Shown: positions 36,589-45,999, counted from the first letter of the stretch. The stretch is 64,000 nucleotides of DNA from Henriciella sp. AS95 (GCF_038900055.1 NZ_JBBMQM010000001.1:2418001-2482000); one strand, 5' to 3'. Numbers and translations: made by a program. Notes: generated by a model from the sequence alone, not told the origin.

Positions 36589-37943
36589 CGACGACGCTGA
36601 TCTGCAATGCAGACGTCGTGGCGGTTATGGACGATGCCGGCACGGAAATCGAAATGGGCGCGATCCTGATCGAAAACGGCGTTGTCCGGCAAGTTGGCCC
36701 ACAAGCTGAACTCTCTGAGTGGCACACAGAGGCCGACGAGATCGTACGGGCGGACGGGTGTGTTGTCACGCCCGGCCTCGTCAACACACACCACCATCTC
36801 TTCCAGACACTCACCCGCGCTGTCCCGGCCGGTCAGGACGCGCTGCTGTTTGATTGGCTCAAGACGCTGTATCCGATCTGGTCTCGCTACCGGCTGGACG
36901 AGATCTTCCATTCAGCGCAGCTGGGGCTCGCTGAACTGGCCCTCTCCGGCTGCACGATGAGCACCGATCACCTCTATTTCCACCCACATCCAGACAGTCT
37001 TGAGCACTCGATCCAGGCGGCCCAGTCAATCGGCATTCGCTTCCACCCGACGCGCGGTTCGATGAGCATCGGCGAGAGCCAGGGCGGTCTGCCGCCGGAC
37101 TCAATGGTCGAGAACGAAGCGGATATCCTCAAAGATTGTATCGACGCCATCGACAGGTTTCATGACCCATCCGACGGAGCGATGCTTCGCGTCGCGCTGG
37201 CACCCTGCTCTCCTTTTTCTGTGAGCCAAGACCTGATGCGTGACACGGCCCTTCTTGCCCGCGACAAGGGCGTCATGATGCACACGCATCTGGCTGAAAA
37301 TGATCAGGATATCGCCTACAGCCTCGAAAAATTCGGCTGCCGACCGGGCGAATATGCCGAGCGTTTGGGATGGGTCGGGCCCGATGTCTGGCATGCGCAT
37401 TGTGTGAAACTCGATGCGGACGAGATTGAACTCTTCGCTCGCACCGGGACAGGTGTCGCGCATTGCCCTTGCTCCAATTGCCGGCTCGGTTCCGGGATTG
37501 CGCCGGTCCGGCAGATGCTTTCGGCAGGCGTCCCAATCGGGCTGGGGGTTGATGGGTCTGCCTCGAATGATGCTGGCCATCTCCTGCTGGAAGCGCGGCA
37601 GGCCATGTTGCTGCAAAGGGTCGCCAACGGCGCAGATGCCATGAGCGCACGAGCTGCCTTGCATCTCGCCACGCGAGGCGGCGCCGAGATGCTGGGCCGC
37701 TCCGATTGCGGGACCCTTGAAGCGGGCAAGCGGGCCGATCTCACCGTCTGGGACACGACGGGGCTGCAAACAGCAGGGGCATGGGACCCGATTGCCGCGC
37801 TCGTGCTCTGCGCGCCCGTGTCCGCCCGTCATGTCTATGTCGACGGCAAAGCGATCGTGGTGGACGGACACCTGAATGGCGACGATGACGTCAATGATAT
37901 CCGCAATCACGCCGAAGCTTCTCTGAAGTGGCTCATGGGCTAA
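36585..37943 (+). CDS. 8-oxoguanine deaminase-type amidohydrolase
   Basis: A 452-residue metal-dependent amidohydrolase of the 8-oxoguanine deaminase / ATZ-TRZ group. The GTG start overlaps the permease stop. The metal site is N-T-H-H-H-L-F-Q near residues 65-72, T-H-L-A-E-N near 227, H-A-H-C-V and G-V-D-G-S-A-S-N-D. The V-P-A-G-Q-D-A-L-L-F-D-W-L segment is shared with 8-oxoguanine deaminase, which gives urate and ammonia. Co-expression with two nucleobase permeases fits a salvage or degradation role. Isoxanthopterin or other ring deamination is possible. Confidence 0.82.
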   Translation: MTTTLICNADVVAVMDDAGTEIEMGAILIENGVVRQVGPQAELSEWHTEADEIVRADGCVVTPGLVNTHHHLFQTLTRAVPAGQDALLFDWLKTLYPIWSRYRLDEIFHSAQLGLAELALSGCTMSTDHLYFHPHPDSLEHSIQAAQSIGIRFHPTRGSMSIGESQGGLPPDSMVENEADILKDCIDAIDRFHDPSDGAMLRVALAPCSPFSVSQDLMRDTALLARDKGVMMHTHLAENDQDIAYSLEKFGCRPGEYAERLGWVGPDVWHAHCVKLDADEIELFARTGTGVAHCPCSNCRLGSGIAPVRQMLSAGVPIGLGVDGSASNDAGHLLLEARQAMLLQRVANGADAMSARAALHLATRGGAEMLGRSDCGTLEAGKRADLTVWDTTGLQTAGAWDPIAALVLCAPVSARHVYVDGKAIVVDGHLNGDDDVNDIRNHAEASLKWLMG

Positions 37944-37988
37944 ACGATCGATCGGCCCACAGCGACACACACGAGCACAACAAAGAAA

Positions 37989-38016
37989 ACCGCCCGGAGA
38001 TCACTCTCCGGGCGGT
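37989..38016. terminator. Bidirectional terminator between deaminase and TonB receptor genes
   Basis: A perfect 12-base inverted repeat (ACCGCCCGGAGA and TCTCCGGGCGGT) with a 4-base loop. It is followed by a T-rich tail on the plus strand and an A/T-containing stretch on the other side. It separates two convergent genes and can serve both. Confidence 0.88.
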
Positions 38017-38044
38017 CTCTTTTCTATGGCTCAGACCGTTTCGA

Positions 38045-40522
38045 TCAGAACTTGTAGATCACGGATGCCTGCACGCTCCGAGGCTTCTCAGGAAGCACGA
38101 TCGTTGAACCGAACAGCTCAGTGAAGTTGGCGCGGAAGTACTCTTCATCCGTTGCGTTCTTCACAGAGACCCGGAACAGCCAGTCGTCGATCTCATAGGA
38201 GGCAGACAGATCAACCAGCGTATAACCGGGCAGTTTGACGGCGCGAGACTGACCCGAGAAAACTTCTTCCACGTTCACAGCACTGCCTGATACCGAGAAA
38301 CCATTCCCGAAGTCATACGTCCCGGTGATCGAGTACATGTTCTCAGGAATACCCTGGCGCTTGGCAGCATCTTCATCCGGAATAAGGACGAGGCCAATTG
38401 GCTGACCGCCATAGATCAGTGACGGATCGGTCACGTTCGGCATATCGTCGATACCAAAGAAGCTGAACGCTGTGCCGTCAGTCAAAAAGGTTTCGTTGAC
38501 GATTTTGCTATTGGTGTAGGCCGCCGTGATGAGGAAGCTGTCGCTGACAGACCAGCGCATCTCAGCCTCAAGGCCTTCGGTCTTGATGTCCTGATTGACC
38601 GTTGTTGACTGAACGTTCCGATCAGTCCGCTCCTGCTCATAATAGGAAACGGCAGCATACAGACGACCATCAAGGAAATCGCCCTTAACGCCGACCTCTC
38701 TCATTTCTGTCGCTGTAAGGAAGGTTTTCGCCGCAACGTCAGGACCCGAAATGTCAGCACCCTGTCCAGCGATAACCACTGTCTGCTCTGAGAAGGTCAC
38801 ATACGGAATGACGCCAAACGGGGTCTTGTAGTTGACCGACGCATTCCAGGAAACGCCGCTATCAGACTCGTCACCGGACCCACCCTGGCTGTAGCGACCG
38901 GAAACCGCTTCTGCGGCGATCGTGTCGTGACGAATACCGAGCAAGACGCCCAGACCAAAGTCGAATTCAGCATCGACCAGGCCTGCGATACCATAATCGG
39001 TATAGTTGCCGACATTGTAGTCCGCCCAGCCACAGTCGCACTCAAGCGCCAGAAGACGATCTGAGCGCGCATCATAGCCTTGGGTAAGATCGACACGATG
39101 GAAGAACTCATAGTCAAAATCGTCGCCGTGACGGTATTCCGTGTAGCGGATGGACGGAGACAGCTGCGTATTCACCGTCAGACCATCGAACTCGAATTCA
39201 TTTGCGATGACGATCTTGTCTTCAAACACCCACGAGTCGTGAAACTGTGCGAAGCCGTAGGAGTTGAGGTTCCGGTTATCATACGACTCATAGAACATCT
39301 GATTCTTGATCTCGAAGCCGTCGTCCCCTTCCCAGATCAGGTCGAAGTACATGGCGATGTCTTCGTTTTGCAGCGAATCTTCAGGCCCGGTGAGAACATT
39401 CTGGCGTGAGAGTTTCGCTGTCCCGACATTCTCCAGGGCGAGATAGGGATAGGCCGCCGTCAGGCAGGCATCGGTCCAGCCATCGGCCGTGGCCCCGCCA
39501 CCGCACGCAAACGCCCCGAACGGGTTGAATACGCCCACGGCGTCGAACTCGGCTTGAGACAGTTGACCGTCGCCATCCGTGTCGAGCGGCTGAGCGGTGC
39601 CTGTGACATAGGTTCCATTGTCGACAAGGTCCTGGCTCAGGCGGTTCCAGCCACCATTCTGGGCCCCTTCGAAATCATGGTACATCACGCCGAACTCGGC
39701 CCGCAGCTTCTCAGTAATGTTCGTATCGAAGGCGGCCTGCAGAATCGTCTGCTGCGTCGAGATGTTGTTGTAGTAGCTGCCGGAATCTTCGATCTCAGCA
39801 TAGAGGTTGTAGCCGAACGCTTGGCCAAACAGGTTGCCCGGCCCCGTGATGGTCCCGCTGAGCACGCTCTTGTCCCAGCTACCGCCCGTATACGTGATCT
39901 CGCCTTCAGGTGCGGCCATGTATTTGCCGCCCTCGATCCGTGCGGACTTCGGCACGAAGTTCATGTACCCGCCTGACTTGGACGGACCGTAGATCGGCGA
40001 GGCCGGGCCGCGCACGATGTCGATACGGTCAGCCGCCGCGATTGGCGTTGCGTAGTTGCCCGGGTTGTCGAGGCGGCGGACACCACGGAAATAGGTCTCA
40101 CCGGCCTGTCCACGAATATCGAGCGCGCCACCAACACCGAAGAAGGAGTTGGTGAAAGTACCTGGCGATTGCGCGACGAGACCGTAAATGTCGGTAATGC
40201 CGAAACGTTCGATCTGGTCGGATGAAATGGTCGACGCGGAGCGCGGAATTTCCGTGAGCGTTTTGTCGAAACCGAAAACCGAACCGACATCTTCAACCGG
40301 AAGGGCGCGAAGGCTGCCCGTGACAATCACGGTTTCCTGCCGCGCTTCGGCTTCTTCTTCCTGCGCCAAGGCCGTATTTGGCATGGCGGCCAGCATGGCG
40401 AGACCAGCCGCTGACAACATGAATTTCGCCTGGAATGGCGATGTGGCGCTACGAGACTTTCGCTCCTCGCTACCCCCTACTGCATGGATGTTGGCCCCAG
40501 AGACCTCCTGCTTATTCGACAT
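38045..40522 (-). CDS. TonB-dependent outer membrane receptor
   Basis: An 825-residue TonB-dependent receptor. A basic leader is followed by a hydrophobic signal segment ending A-L-A-Q near residue 54. The TonB box region is E-T-V-I-V-T-G near 64-70. The plug follows with I-D-I-V-R-G-P-A-S-P-I-Y-G, then the beta-barrel, ending in F as V-I-Y-K-F. It looks like the siderophore-receptor class, but its place within the purine region makes nucleosides, nucleobases or their complexes plausible cargo (inference). An AGGGG site lies before the ATG. It stands alone between a terminator and a 362-base gap. Confidence 0.9.
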   Translation of the reverse strand: MSNKQEVSGANIHAVGGSEERKSRSATSPFQAKFMLSAAGLAMLAAMPNTALAQEEEAEARQETVIVTGSLRALPVEDVGSVFGFDKTLTEIPRSASTISSDQIERFGITDIYGLVAQSPGTFTNSFFGVGGALDIRGQAGETYFRGVRRLDNPGNYATPIAAADRIDIVRGPASPIYGPSKSGGYMNFVPKSARIEGGKYMAAPEGEITYTGGSWDKSVLSGTITGPGNLFGQAFGYNLYAEIEDSGSYYNNISTQQTILQAAFDTNITEKLRAEFGVMYHDFEGAQNGGWNRLSQDLVDNGTYVTGTAQPLDTDGDGQLSQAEFDAVGVFNPFGAFACGGGATADGWTDACLTAAYPYLALENVGTAKLSRQNVLTGPEDSLQNEDIAMYFDLIWEGDDGFEIKNQMFYESYDNRNLNSYGFAQFHDSWVFEDKIVIANEFEFDGLTVNTQLSPSIRYTEYRHGDDFDYEFFHRVDLTQGYDARSDRLLALECDCGWADYNVGNYTDYGIAGLVDAEFDFGLGVLLGIRHDTIAAEAVSGRYSQGGSGDESDSGVSWNASVNYKTPFGVIPYVTFSEQTVVIAGQGADISGPDVAAKTFLTATEMREVGVKGDFLDGRLYAAVSYYEQERTDRNVQSTTVNQDIKTEGLEAEMRWSVSDSFLITAAYTNSKIVNETFLTDGTAFSFFGIDDMPNVTDPSLIYGGQPIGLVLIPDEDAAKRQGIPENMYSITGTYDFGNGFSVSGSAVNVEEVFSGQSRAVKLPGYTLVDLSASYEIDDWLFRVSVKNATDEEYFRANFTELFGSTIVLPEKPRSVQASVIYKF

Positions 40523-40884
40523 ATTCGCTTACCCCTCACGTGTTCGATAATAATTCCAACTCAAAATTAAGGAGCCAACTCGCACTGTTCGCGGCCTTTT
40601 CAGAGGGTTCTGATCTTCCGAAAAGACTATCGCTATAGAGATCGCACGACTCGATAACCGATTTGACGCTATGAATGTCTGCATAGCGTGAGGAACAGAT
40701 TCTCGGCGCGGAAAGCGTTAATGAGTATTAATGCGTAGATATCGATCACAACATCACCGCCATGCCAGCGATGCGATCACGAAACAGGCATCGACCGCTT
40801 AAGGCGAAGCAGTGATTGCAGTGAAGCAGGAAGGCCACAACTCTGGGATCACACTAACCGACGTCGGCTTCAGAGAGCGCTCCA
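40523..40884. promoter_or_regulatory. Divergent control region, TonB receptor / nucleosidase lipoprotein
   Basis: A 362-base gap between divergent genes. It holds two clear inverted repeats. One is CGCTATG, eight bases, CATAGCG at 40667-40688. The other is TTAAT-GAGT-ATTAA at 40718-40731, whose arms extend to GC-TTAAT on both sides with one mismatch. Either could be an operator. No open frame here has support. Confidence 0.45.
40667..40688. promoter_or_regulatory. Operator-like inverted repeat (7+8+7)
   Basis: Perfect 7-base arms CGCTATG and CATAGCG separated by eight bases, roughly midway between the divergent TonB receptor and nucleosidase genes. It is too far from either gene end to be a terminator and lacks a T tail. 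Confidence 0.4.
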
Positions 40885-42684
40885 ATGAAATCTTTTTTAT
40901 CGACACTGCCAAATTGGCCGGCACGATTTGTCGGATTGGCCGCGCTGGTTTGTCTGACCGGGTGTCAGAGCAAACCGGTCGTCATGGAGGTGGACGCCAA
41001 TCCAGCGCCGAGCGGCGGCGAGACACCCCGGATCGCCATCGCCACGGCCTACGCACCTGAATTTGCAGCCCTGATTCCGGAACTGAAAAACGCCGCTGAG
41101 TACAAGATCAACGGTGTCTCCTACTGGACTGGCGAGATGCAGGGCGAGGACGTCATCCTGTTCGAAACAGGCGTCAGCTTGGTCAATGCCACGATGACCA
41201 CCGAACGGCTCCTGCGACGCTTCGATGTCAGCGCCATCATCGTCAGCGGCGTTGCCGGCGGTCTCGATCCATCGCTCAGCATTGGTGACGTCACCGTCCC
41301 GGCAAGATGGGCCCAGTATAATGAGTCCGTCTATATGCGAGAGACGGCACCTGGCGAATACAAGCCGCATGCGGGCGTCGAGCCGGAAATGCCAGCATTC
41401 GACTTCATCGGCACGCGCGGGGTTCGTATTTCCCGCCCCGGCGATAGCGATCCAGAGCGCAAGATCTGGTTTGACGCCACGCCGGACCTTCTGGCGCTTG
41501 CAGACACGGTCGCCAGCAGCGCGAAGCTCAAACAATGCGACGATCACGGATTGTGCCTGCCTGAAGCCCCCGAAGTTGTCGTCGGCGGAAATGGTGTCAC
41601 CGGATCCATTTTCATGGATAATGCGCGGTTCCGCGATTATCTCCACACGACGTTCGACGCGCAGGTCGCGGAAATGGAAACTGCCGCAATCGCGATGGTG
41701 GCCTACTCGAACGATGTGCCCTTCATAGCCTTCCGCAGCCTGTCGGATCTGGCGGGCGGCGGACAAGCTGAAGAGAATGAAATAACGGCGTTCCAGCATC
41801 TGGCGGCCGAAAACTCCGCCGCAGTGGTTCTGGCATTTCTGGACGCCTATGGAAGCGCTCAGGGCGCTCGGCCACAGGCCTTCACCCAGAAAGACTATTG
41901 CGAGATCAATTTCTCTGCTGCCTCGAAAGCCGCTGGCCTGTCATTGGGAGAGCCGAAGGCGGCGCAATTGATGGGCATGCTTTCAGACGATACGGCCCAC
42001 AAGGCTTTTCTGGCGACACAAATCCAGAGGGCAGAAGACATCGCGCAACTTGTGGCCCCTTCCTCCAAAGCGCTCTCCGATCCCGTGGTCCTGGAGGTCT
42101 GGGGCGGATGGAAAGGCCGAACGTCGCCGTCGCTCGCCATGCGCCTCGCATCAGATGAGCCTGATGACCTCGACACCGCTGCGGCTATCGCCAGCGCCTT
42201 CGGATATGTCTTTATGCAGGAAGGGGTTATCGCCCACTGCCCCGTATATGACGATCAGTCTGCAGATCTTTCTGCGTTTCATCTGATCGAGCACGGCCAA
42301 TACGACTTGCTATCCGTCGACAGCCTTGAATCCGTATTCGGTATGATGCTGGGTCAGGCGGACGGCAACTTTGATCTTGGTTACACCTATTATCCGGTCG
42401 AGGACCGTTTTTACACGCTGGGCAACACCGATGGCGGCGCGTTTGAGGCTGAAGCCATGAGTGATCTGCTCGATACACTCGACCGGATGAGCAGCGGACA
42501 TAACGATCTCAGCTTAAGCGAAACGGGCCGAAAAGTCGCCTGGCTGGGCAATGACTGGGCAGCGATGCCGGACGGCCACGGCTACCTTGCAAACCCGGCT
42601 GTGGCGGAGCACAAGCTCGCGCTGGACAGCCTGCGGGCGGAATTTCTGGCCGATCTCAGCGACCTCGCGGCGACGGCCCAATAA
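40885..42684 (+). CDS. Nucleosidase/phosphorylase-fold lipoprotein with extra C-terminal region
   Basis: A 599-residue protein. A leader ends in the lipobox C-L-T-G-C near residues 29-33, so it is a lipoprotein outside the cytoplasm. Residues about 48-310 match the MTA/SAH nucleosidase-nucleoside phosphorylase fold: V-S-G-V-A-G-G-L-D near 117, A-E-M-E-T-A-A-I-A near 263, and R-S-L-S-D-L-A-G-G near 284 with the catalytic Asp. Known relatives are about 230 residues and mostly cytoplasmic. Residues 330-599 match nothing I recognise and hold few hydrophobic stretches. It probably cleaves purine nucleosides in the periplasm (inference). LOG follows directly. Confidence 0.75.
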   Translation: MKSFLSTLPNWPARFVGLAALVCLTGCQSKPVVMEVDANPAPSGGETPRIAIATAYAPEFAALIPELKNAAEYKINGVSYWTGEMQGEDVILFETGVSLVNATMTTERLLRRFDVSAIIVSGVAGGLDPSLSIGDVTVPARWAQYNESVYMRETAPGEYKPHAGVEPEMPAFDFIGTRGVRISRPGDSDPERKIWFDATPDLLALADTVASSAKLKQCDDHGLCLPEAPEVVVGGNGVTGSIFMDNARFRDYLHTTFDAQVAEMETAAIAMVAYSNDVPFIAFRSLSDLAGGGQAEENEITAFQHLAAENSAAVVLAFLDAYGSAQGARPQAFTQKDYCEINFSAASKAAGLSLGEPKAAQLMGMLSDDTAHKAFLATQIQRAEDIAQLVAPSSKALSDPVVLEVWGGWKGRTSPSLAMRLASDEPDDLDTAAAIASAFGYVFMQEGVIAHCPVYDDQSADLSAFHLIEHGQYDLLSVDSLESVFGMMLGQADGNFDLGYTYYPVEDRFYTLGNTDGGAFEAEAMSDLLDTLDRMSSGHNDLSLSETGRKVAWLGNDWAAMPDGHGYLANPAVAEHKLALDSLRAEFLADLSDLAATAQ

Positions 42685-42711
42685 ATCGTTTTGAGTAAAG
42701 GAACCACACGC

Positions 42712-43290
42712 TTGAGAATATGCGTTTTTTGCGGATCGAACACCGGTAAGGGCGAAGCCTATATGAAGGCCGGTTACGAGTTTGGTGCCCTCATCGCCGG
42801 TAAGGGCTTTGGCGTTGTTTATGGCGGCGCCCGGGACGGACTGATGGGTGCTGTTGCCAACGGCGCCCTGGAGGCTGGCGGCGAGGTCATTGGTGTCCTG
42901 CCACGTCAGCTCTTCGATCTCGAGCAGGCGCACGAAACACTGACCGATCTACGCATCGTCGATTCCATGCATGAGCGAAAGCAGATCATGCACGATCTCT
43001 CCTCCTCCTTTGTCAGCCTCCCCGGCGGGATTGGCACAATGGAGGAAATGTTCGAGGTCTGGACGTGGACGCAGCTCGGCGTGCACCGCAAACCGCTGGC
43101 GCTCTATAATGTGAACGGGTTTTACGATGCGCTCGAAACCTTCCTGGACCATATGGTCGAAGAAGGCTTCGTGAAAGCGGTTCATCGCGGCATGACGCTC
43201 GTCGGCAATGACCCGGTCAAACTGCTTGATGAACTCACGACGTTCGAACCACCGCTGGTCAAGAAGTGGCTGAAGCCCGAAGAGCGATAA
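42712..43290 (+). CDS. LOG-family nucleoside 5'-monophosphate phosphoribohydrolase
   Basis: A 192-residue LOG-family protein. Such enzymes remove ribose 5-phosphate from N6-modified AMP or other purine monophosphates, releasing the base. The TTG at 42712 is chosen because AAAGGAA lies eight bases upstream and the protein then begins M-R-I-C-V-F-C-G-S-N-T-G. The catalytic P-G-G-I-G-T-M-E-E is near residue 106 and G-G-A-R-D-G-L-M-G near 38. An earlier TTG at 42691 would add seven residues. It is likely co-transcribed with the nucleosidase lipoprotein 27 bases before it. Confidence 0.88.
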   Translation: MRICVFCGSNTGKGEAYMKAGYEFGALIAGKGFGVVYGGARDGLMGAVANGALEAGGEVIGVLPRQLFDLEQAHETLTDLRIVDSMHERKQIMHDLSSSFVSLPGGIGTMEEMFEVWTWTQLGVHRKPLALYNVNGFYDALETFLDHMVEEGFVKAVHRGMTLVGNDPVKLLDELTTFEPPLVKKWLKPEER

Positions 43291-43294
43291 TCGT

Positions 43295-44620
43295 CTACTT
43301 CAGCTGGCGACCGGCGACGTAAGTGGCCGTGATGCTGCGGTCATCACCGAGCGTCTGCAACACGAACAACTCGTCCTGGAGGCTCTCAGCCGTTTCCATG
43401 CGCACCGTCATGGCTGGCGTGGCGAGACTGTCGAGGACAATGAGATCGGCGGCGCATTGCGGCTCGATTGACCCGATCTGATCCGCCATCGAGAGGGCGT
43501 CGGCGTTTCCGCGCGTCATCTGGTAAAAGCTCTCAAGCGGATTCAGGCTGTATCCCCGCATCTGACAAACCTTGTAGGCCTCGGCGGCCGTAGCCAACAT
43601 CGAGTAGCTGGTCCCCCCGCCAACGTCGCTGGCAAGCGCCACCGGGATGCCCGCATCCCTCAGCCCGTCATAGTCGAACAGGCCACTTCCGAGGAAGGTG
43701 TTCGAGGTTGGACAGAAAACGGCCACCGACTGGCTGGCCCGCATGGCATCACGCTCCCGGTCCGTAAGGTGCAGGCAGTGACCAAAGAGAGAGCGCTCAC
43801 CGAGCAGACCGGCAGTTTCATAGACGTCGAGATAATCGCGCGCCGACGGATAGAGCCGTAAAGTCTCTTCGATCTCGTCATGATTTTCGGACAGATGGGT
43901 CTGCAGGTAGACCCCCTCTTCTTCCTTGAGAAGCGTGCCGGCAAGTTCGAGTTGTTGAGCGCTGCATGTGATCGCGAAGCGCGGCGTGATCGCGTAGTGT
44001 AGCCGCCCCTTGCCATGCCAGGCATTGATGAGCGCCTTACTGTCGTCGTAGCCCGATCGGGCCGTATCAAGCAGCACGGCCGGAGCGCCGCGGTCCATCA
44101 GCGTCTTGCCCGCGATCATACACATGCCGCGCGCATGCGCCTCGCTGAAGAAGGCATCCATGGACGCCTTGTGAGACGACCCGTAAACGACCGCCGTTGT
44201 GACACCCTGCCGGATCAACTCATCCAGATAATGGCTAGCGACCTGCTCGGCATAGGCGGCATCTTCAAAACGCGCCTCTTCCGGAAATGTATGGCGTTCA
44301 AGCCAGTCGAGAAGTTGGGTACCATAGCTCGCGATGACCCGCATCTGCACGTAGTGAGCGTGCGCATCGATGAAGCCGGGCAAGATCAGCCCCGGCCGAT
44401 GGTCGACGACATCCATCCCGGCATAGTCATTCGGCAGATCGCCGAACCCGCCGCGCCAGACGATCTTGCCACTGGAAATCGCAACCGCGCCATCATCCCA
44501 GAACTCGTAGCTACCGTCGTCATCGAACGCGCGCGGACGCCGGACAAACGTCAGGACCCGCCCGCGCAGCACCTTGTCGGTCATACCAGTGTCGATGCCT
44601 CCAGCCGTGGTCATTGCCAT
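43295..44620 (-). CDS. guaD: Guanine deaminase
   Basis: A 441-residue amidohydrolase that deaminates guanine to xanthine. Zinc ligands lie in P-G-F-I-D-A-H-A-H-Y-V-Q near residues 77-88, Q-T-H-L-S-E-N, F-G-H-C-L-H-L and A-S-D-V-G-G-G. The N-terminus L-R-G-R-V-L-T-F is typical of guanine deaminases. Its product feeds xdhABC. A downstream ATG at 44584 (M-T-D-K-V-L) is an alternative start. It converges on the LOG gene with 4 bases between the stops. Confidence 0.93.
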   Translation of the reverse strand: MAMTTAGGIDTGMTDKVLRGRVLTFVRRPRAFDDDGSYEFWDDGAVAISSGKIVWRGGFGDLPNDYAGMDVVDHRPGLILPGFIDAHAHYVQMRVIASYGTQLLDWLERHTFPEEARFEDAAYAEQVASHYLDELIRQGVTTAVVYGSSHKASMDAFFSEAHARGMCMIAGKTLMDRGAPAVLLDTARSGYDDSKALINAWHGKGRLHYAITPRFAITCSAQQLELAGTLLKEEEGVYLQTHLSENHDEIEETLRLYPSARDYLDVYETAGLLGERSLFGHCLHLTDRERDAMRASQSVAVFCPTSNTFLGSGLFDYDGLRDAGIPVALASDVGGGTSYSMLATAAEAYKVCQMRGYSLNPLESFYQMTRGNADALSMADQIGSIEPQCAADLIVLDSLATPAMTVRMETAESLQDELFVLQTLGDDRSITATYVAGRQLK

Positions 44621-44823
44621 TTTCTTCTAGTGTTATTCAGACCACAGCAGTCAACAAGCTGAGTCCAGTTGGAAGTGATGCTGGCGAATACTCGCCGCGC
44701 CGCTGCCCTGGAGTTCAGCAATTGAGCATCCCTTGGGCGAACTGGTATGCTTCAGAGCAGATCAATCGACTTCAATCGCCTCAATCAACGCATCGTTGAC
44801 CAAAGAAAACCAACCGCCCCTTA

Positions 44824-44835
44824 CTGTCATGACAG
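44824..44835. promoter_or_regulatory. Perfect 12-base palindrome before the NUP-like gene
   Basis: CTGTCATGACAG is fully self-complementary and ends 30 bases before the NUP-like lipoprotein ATG, within the 245-base divergent gap to guaD (44621-44865). It is a candidate operator; nothing else was recognised in the gap. Confidence 0.35.
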
Positions 44836-44865
44836 ACATCATCAGACGGCACAGGGGGCCTACAA

Positions 44866-45999
44866 ATGACGATATTTTCAGCAGGCAAGACGCTCATCGG
44901 CGCGGCGACATTGGCAGCGCTCGTTTCTGGCTGCGCCAAAGTGCCCCCGCCCGCCGAGGCCGAAACCGAAACGCCGGTCTCTGTCCTGGACTGTGTGCCG
45001 GGCGATTATTGCCCCGTGTCGCTGCCCGTTAAAGTCGTCGTGGTGACCATGTTCGAGATTGGCGAAGACGAAGGTGACATACCGGCCGAATTCCAGCTCT
45101 GGAAAGAACGTCGTCCACTCGACATGCAGATCCCGTTTCCGCAGTCCTATCATGATCTTTTCTATGACGAGGAAAATCAGGTTCTCGCCATGGTGACGGG
45201 CATCGGTACGGCGCGCGCCGCCACCGCGACCATGGCACTCGGGCTGGATAGCCGGTTCGACCTTTCAAAGGCGTACTGGCTGGTCGCGGGCATCGCTGGC
45301 GTCGATCCGGAAGATGCGTCGATTGGCTCTGCCGTCTGGTCTGCCTATCTGGTCGATGGCGACCTCTCCCATGAAATCGACGCGCGAGAGAAACCGGAGG
45401 ACTGGCCGACCGGTTATTTCCCTCGCTACACGACGAAACCATATGATCCAGACAAGCCGGAGCCGACGGGTGAGATGTACAAGATCAATGAAGGCCTGCG
45501 CGACTGGGCGTATGAGCTGACCAAGGATCTGGACCTGCCGGACCTTGATGGCCTCGCCGAGGCACGGGCCGAATATGTGAATTATGAAATGGCGCAAAAA
45601 CCACCCTTCGTCCTGAAAGGCGAACATCTCGCCGCCATGACGTTCTGGCACGGCAAGATCCTCAATGACTGGGCCAATGACTGGGTCGACTACTGGACCG
45701 ATGGCCAGGGCGAATTCGTCACCTCGGCCATGGAAGAGACCGGCACCTATCTCGCCATCGATTATCTCGATCGGATTGAGAAGGTCGACAAGGACCGCTT
45801 CATGGTGCTGCGGGCTGGCAGCAACTATACGATGCAGCCTGAAGGCAAGACAGCCGCTGAAAACCTTCTCGACGAAAACAAGGGCTTTGCCGGCATGCTG
45901 GCATCATTGGAAAGTCTTTACCTGGTTGGCGGTTTTGTCGTGGACGAGATCACCGAGAATTGGGACGAGTACGAAGACACTGTTCCGGGCGTCGAATAA
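44866..45999 (+). CDS. Purine nucleoside permease (NUP)-family lipoprotein
   Basis: A 377-residue protein of the NUP family, first described as a fungal purine nucleoside permease but built like a nucleoside phosphorylase with no multi-pass membrane region. A leader ends in the lipobox L-V-S-G-C near residue 23. Family segments are V-V-V-V-T-M-F-E-I-G-E-D near 57-68, V-T-G-I-G-T-A-R-A-A-T near 110, A-G-I-A-G-V-D-P and F-V-T-S-A-M-E-E-T-G. A periplasmic nucleoside-binding or cleaving role is inferred from the fold and neighbours. It converges on the adenosine deaminase-like gene. Confidence 0.85.
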   Translation: MTIFSAGKTLIGAATLAALVSGCAKVPPPAEAETETPVSVLDCVPGDYCPVSLPVKVVVVTMFEIGEDEGDIPAEFQLWKERRPLDMQIPFPQSYHDLFYDEENQVLAMVTGIGTARAATATMALGLDSRFDLSKAYWLVAGIAGVDPEDASIGSAVWSAYLVDGDLSHEIDAREKPEDWPTGYFPRYTTKPYDPDKPEPTGEMYKINEGLRDWAYELTKDLDLPDLDGLAEARAEYVNYEMAQKPPFVLKGEHLAAMTFWHGKILNDWANDWVDYWTDGQGEFVTSAMEETGTYLAIDYLDRIEKVDKDRFMVLRAGSNYTMQPEGKTAAENLLDENKGFAGMLASLESLYLVGGFVVDEITENWDEYEDTVPGVE

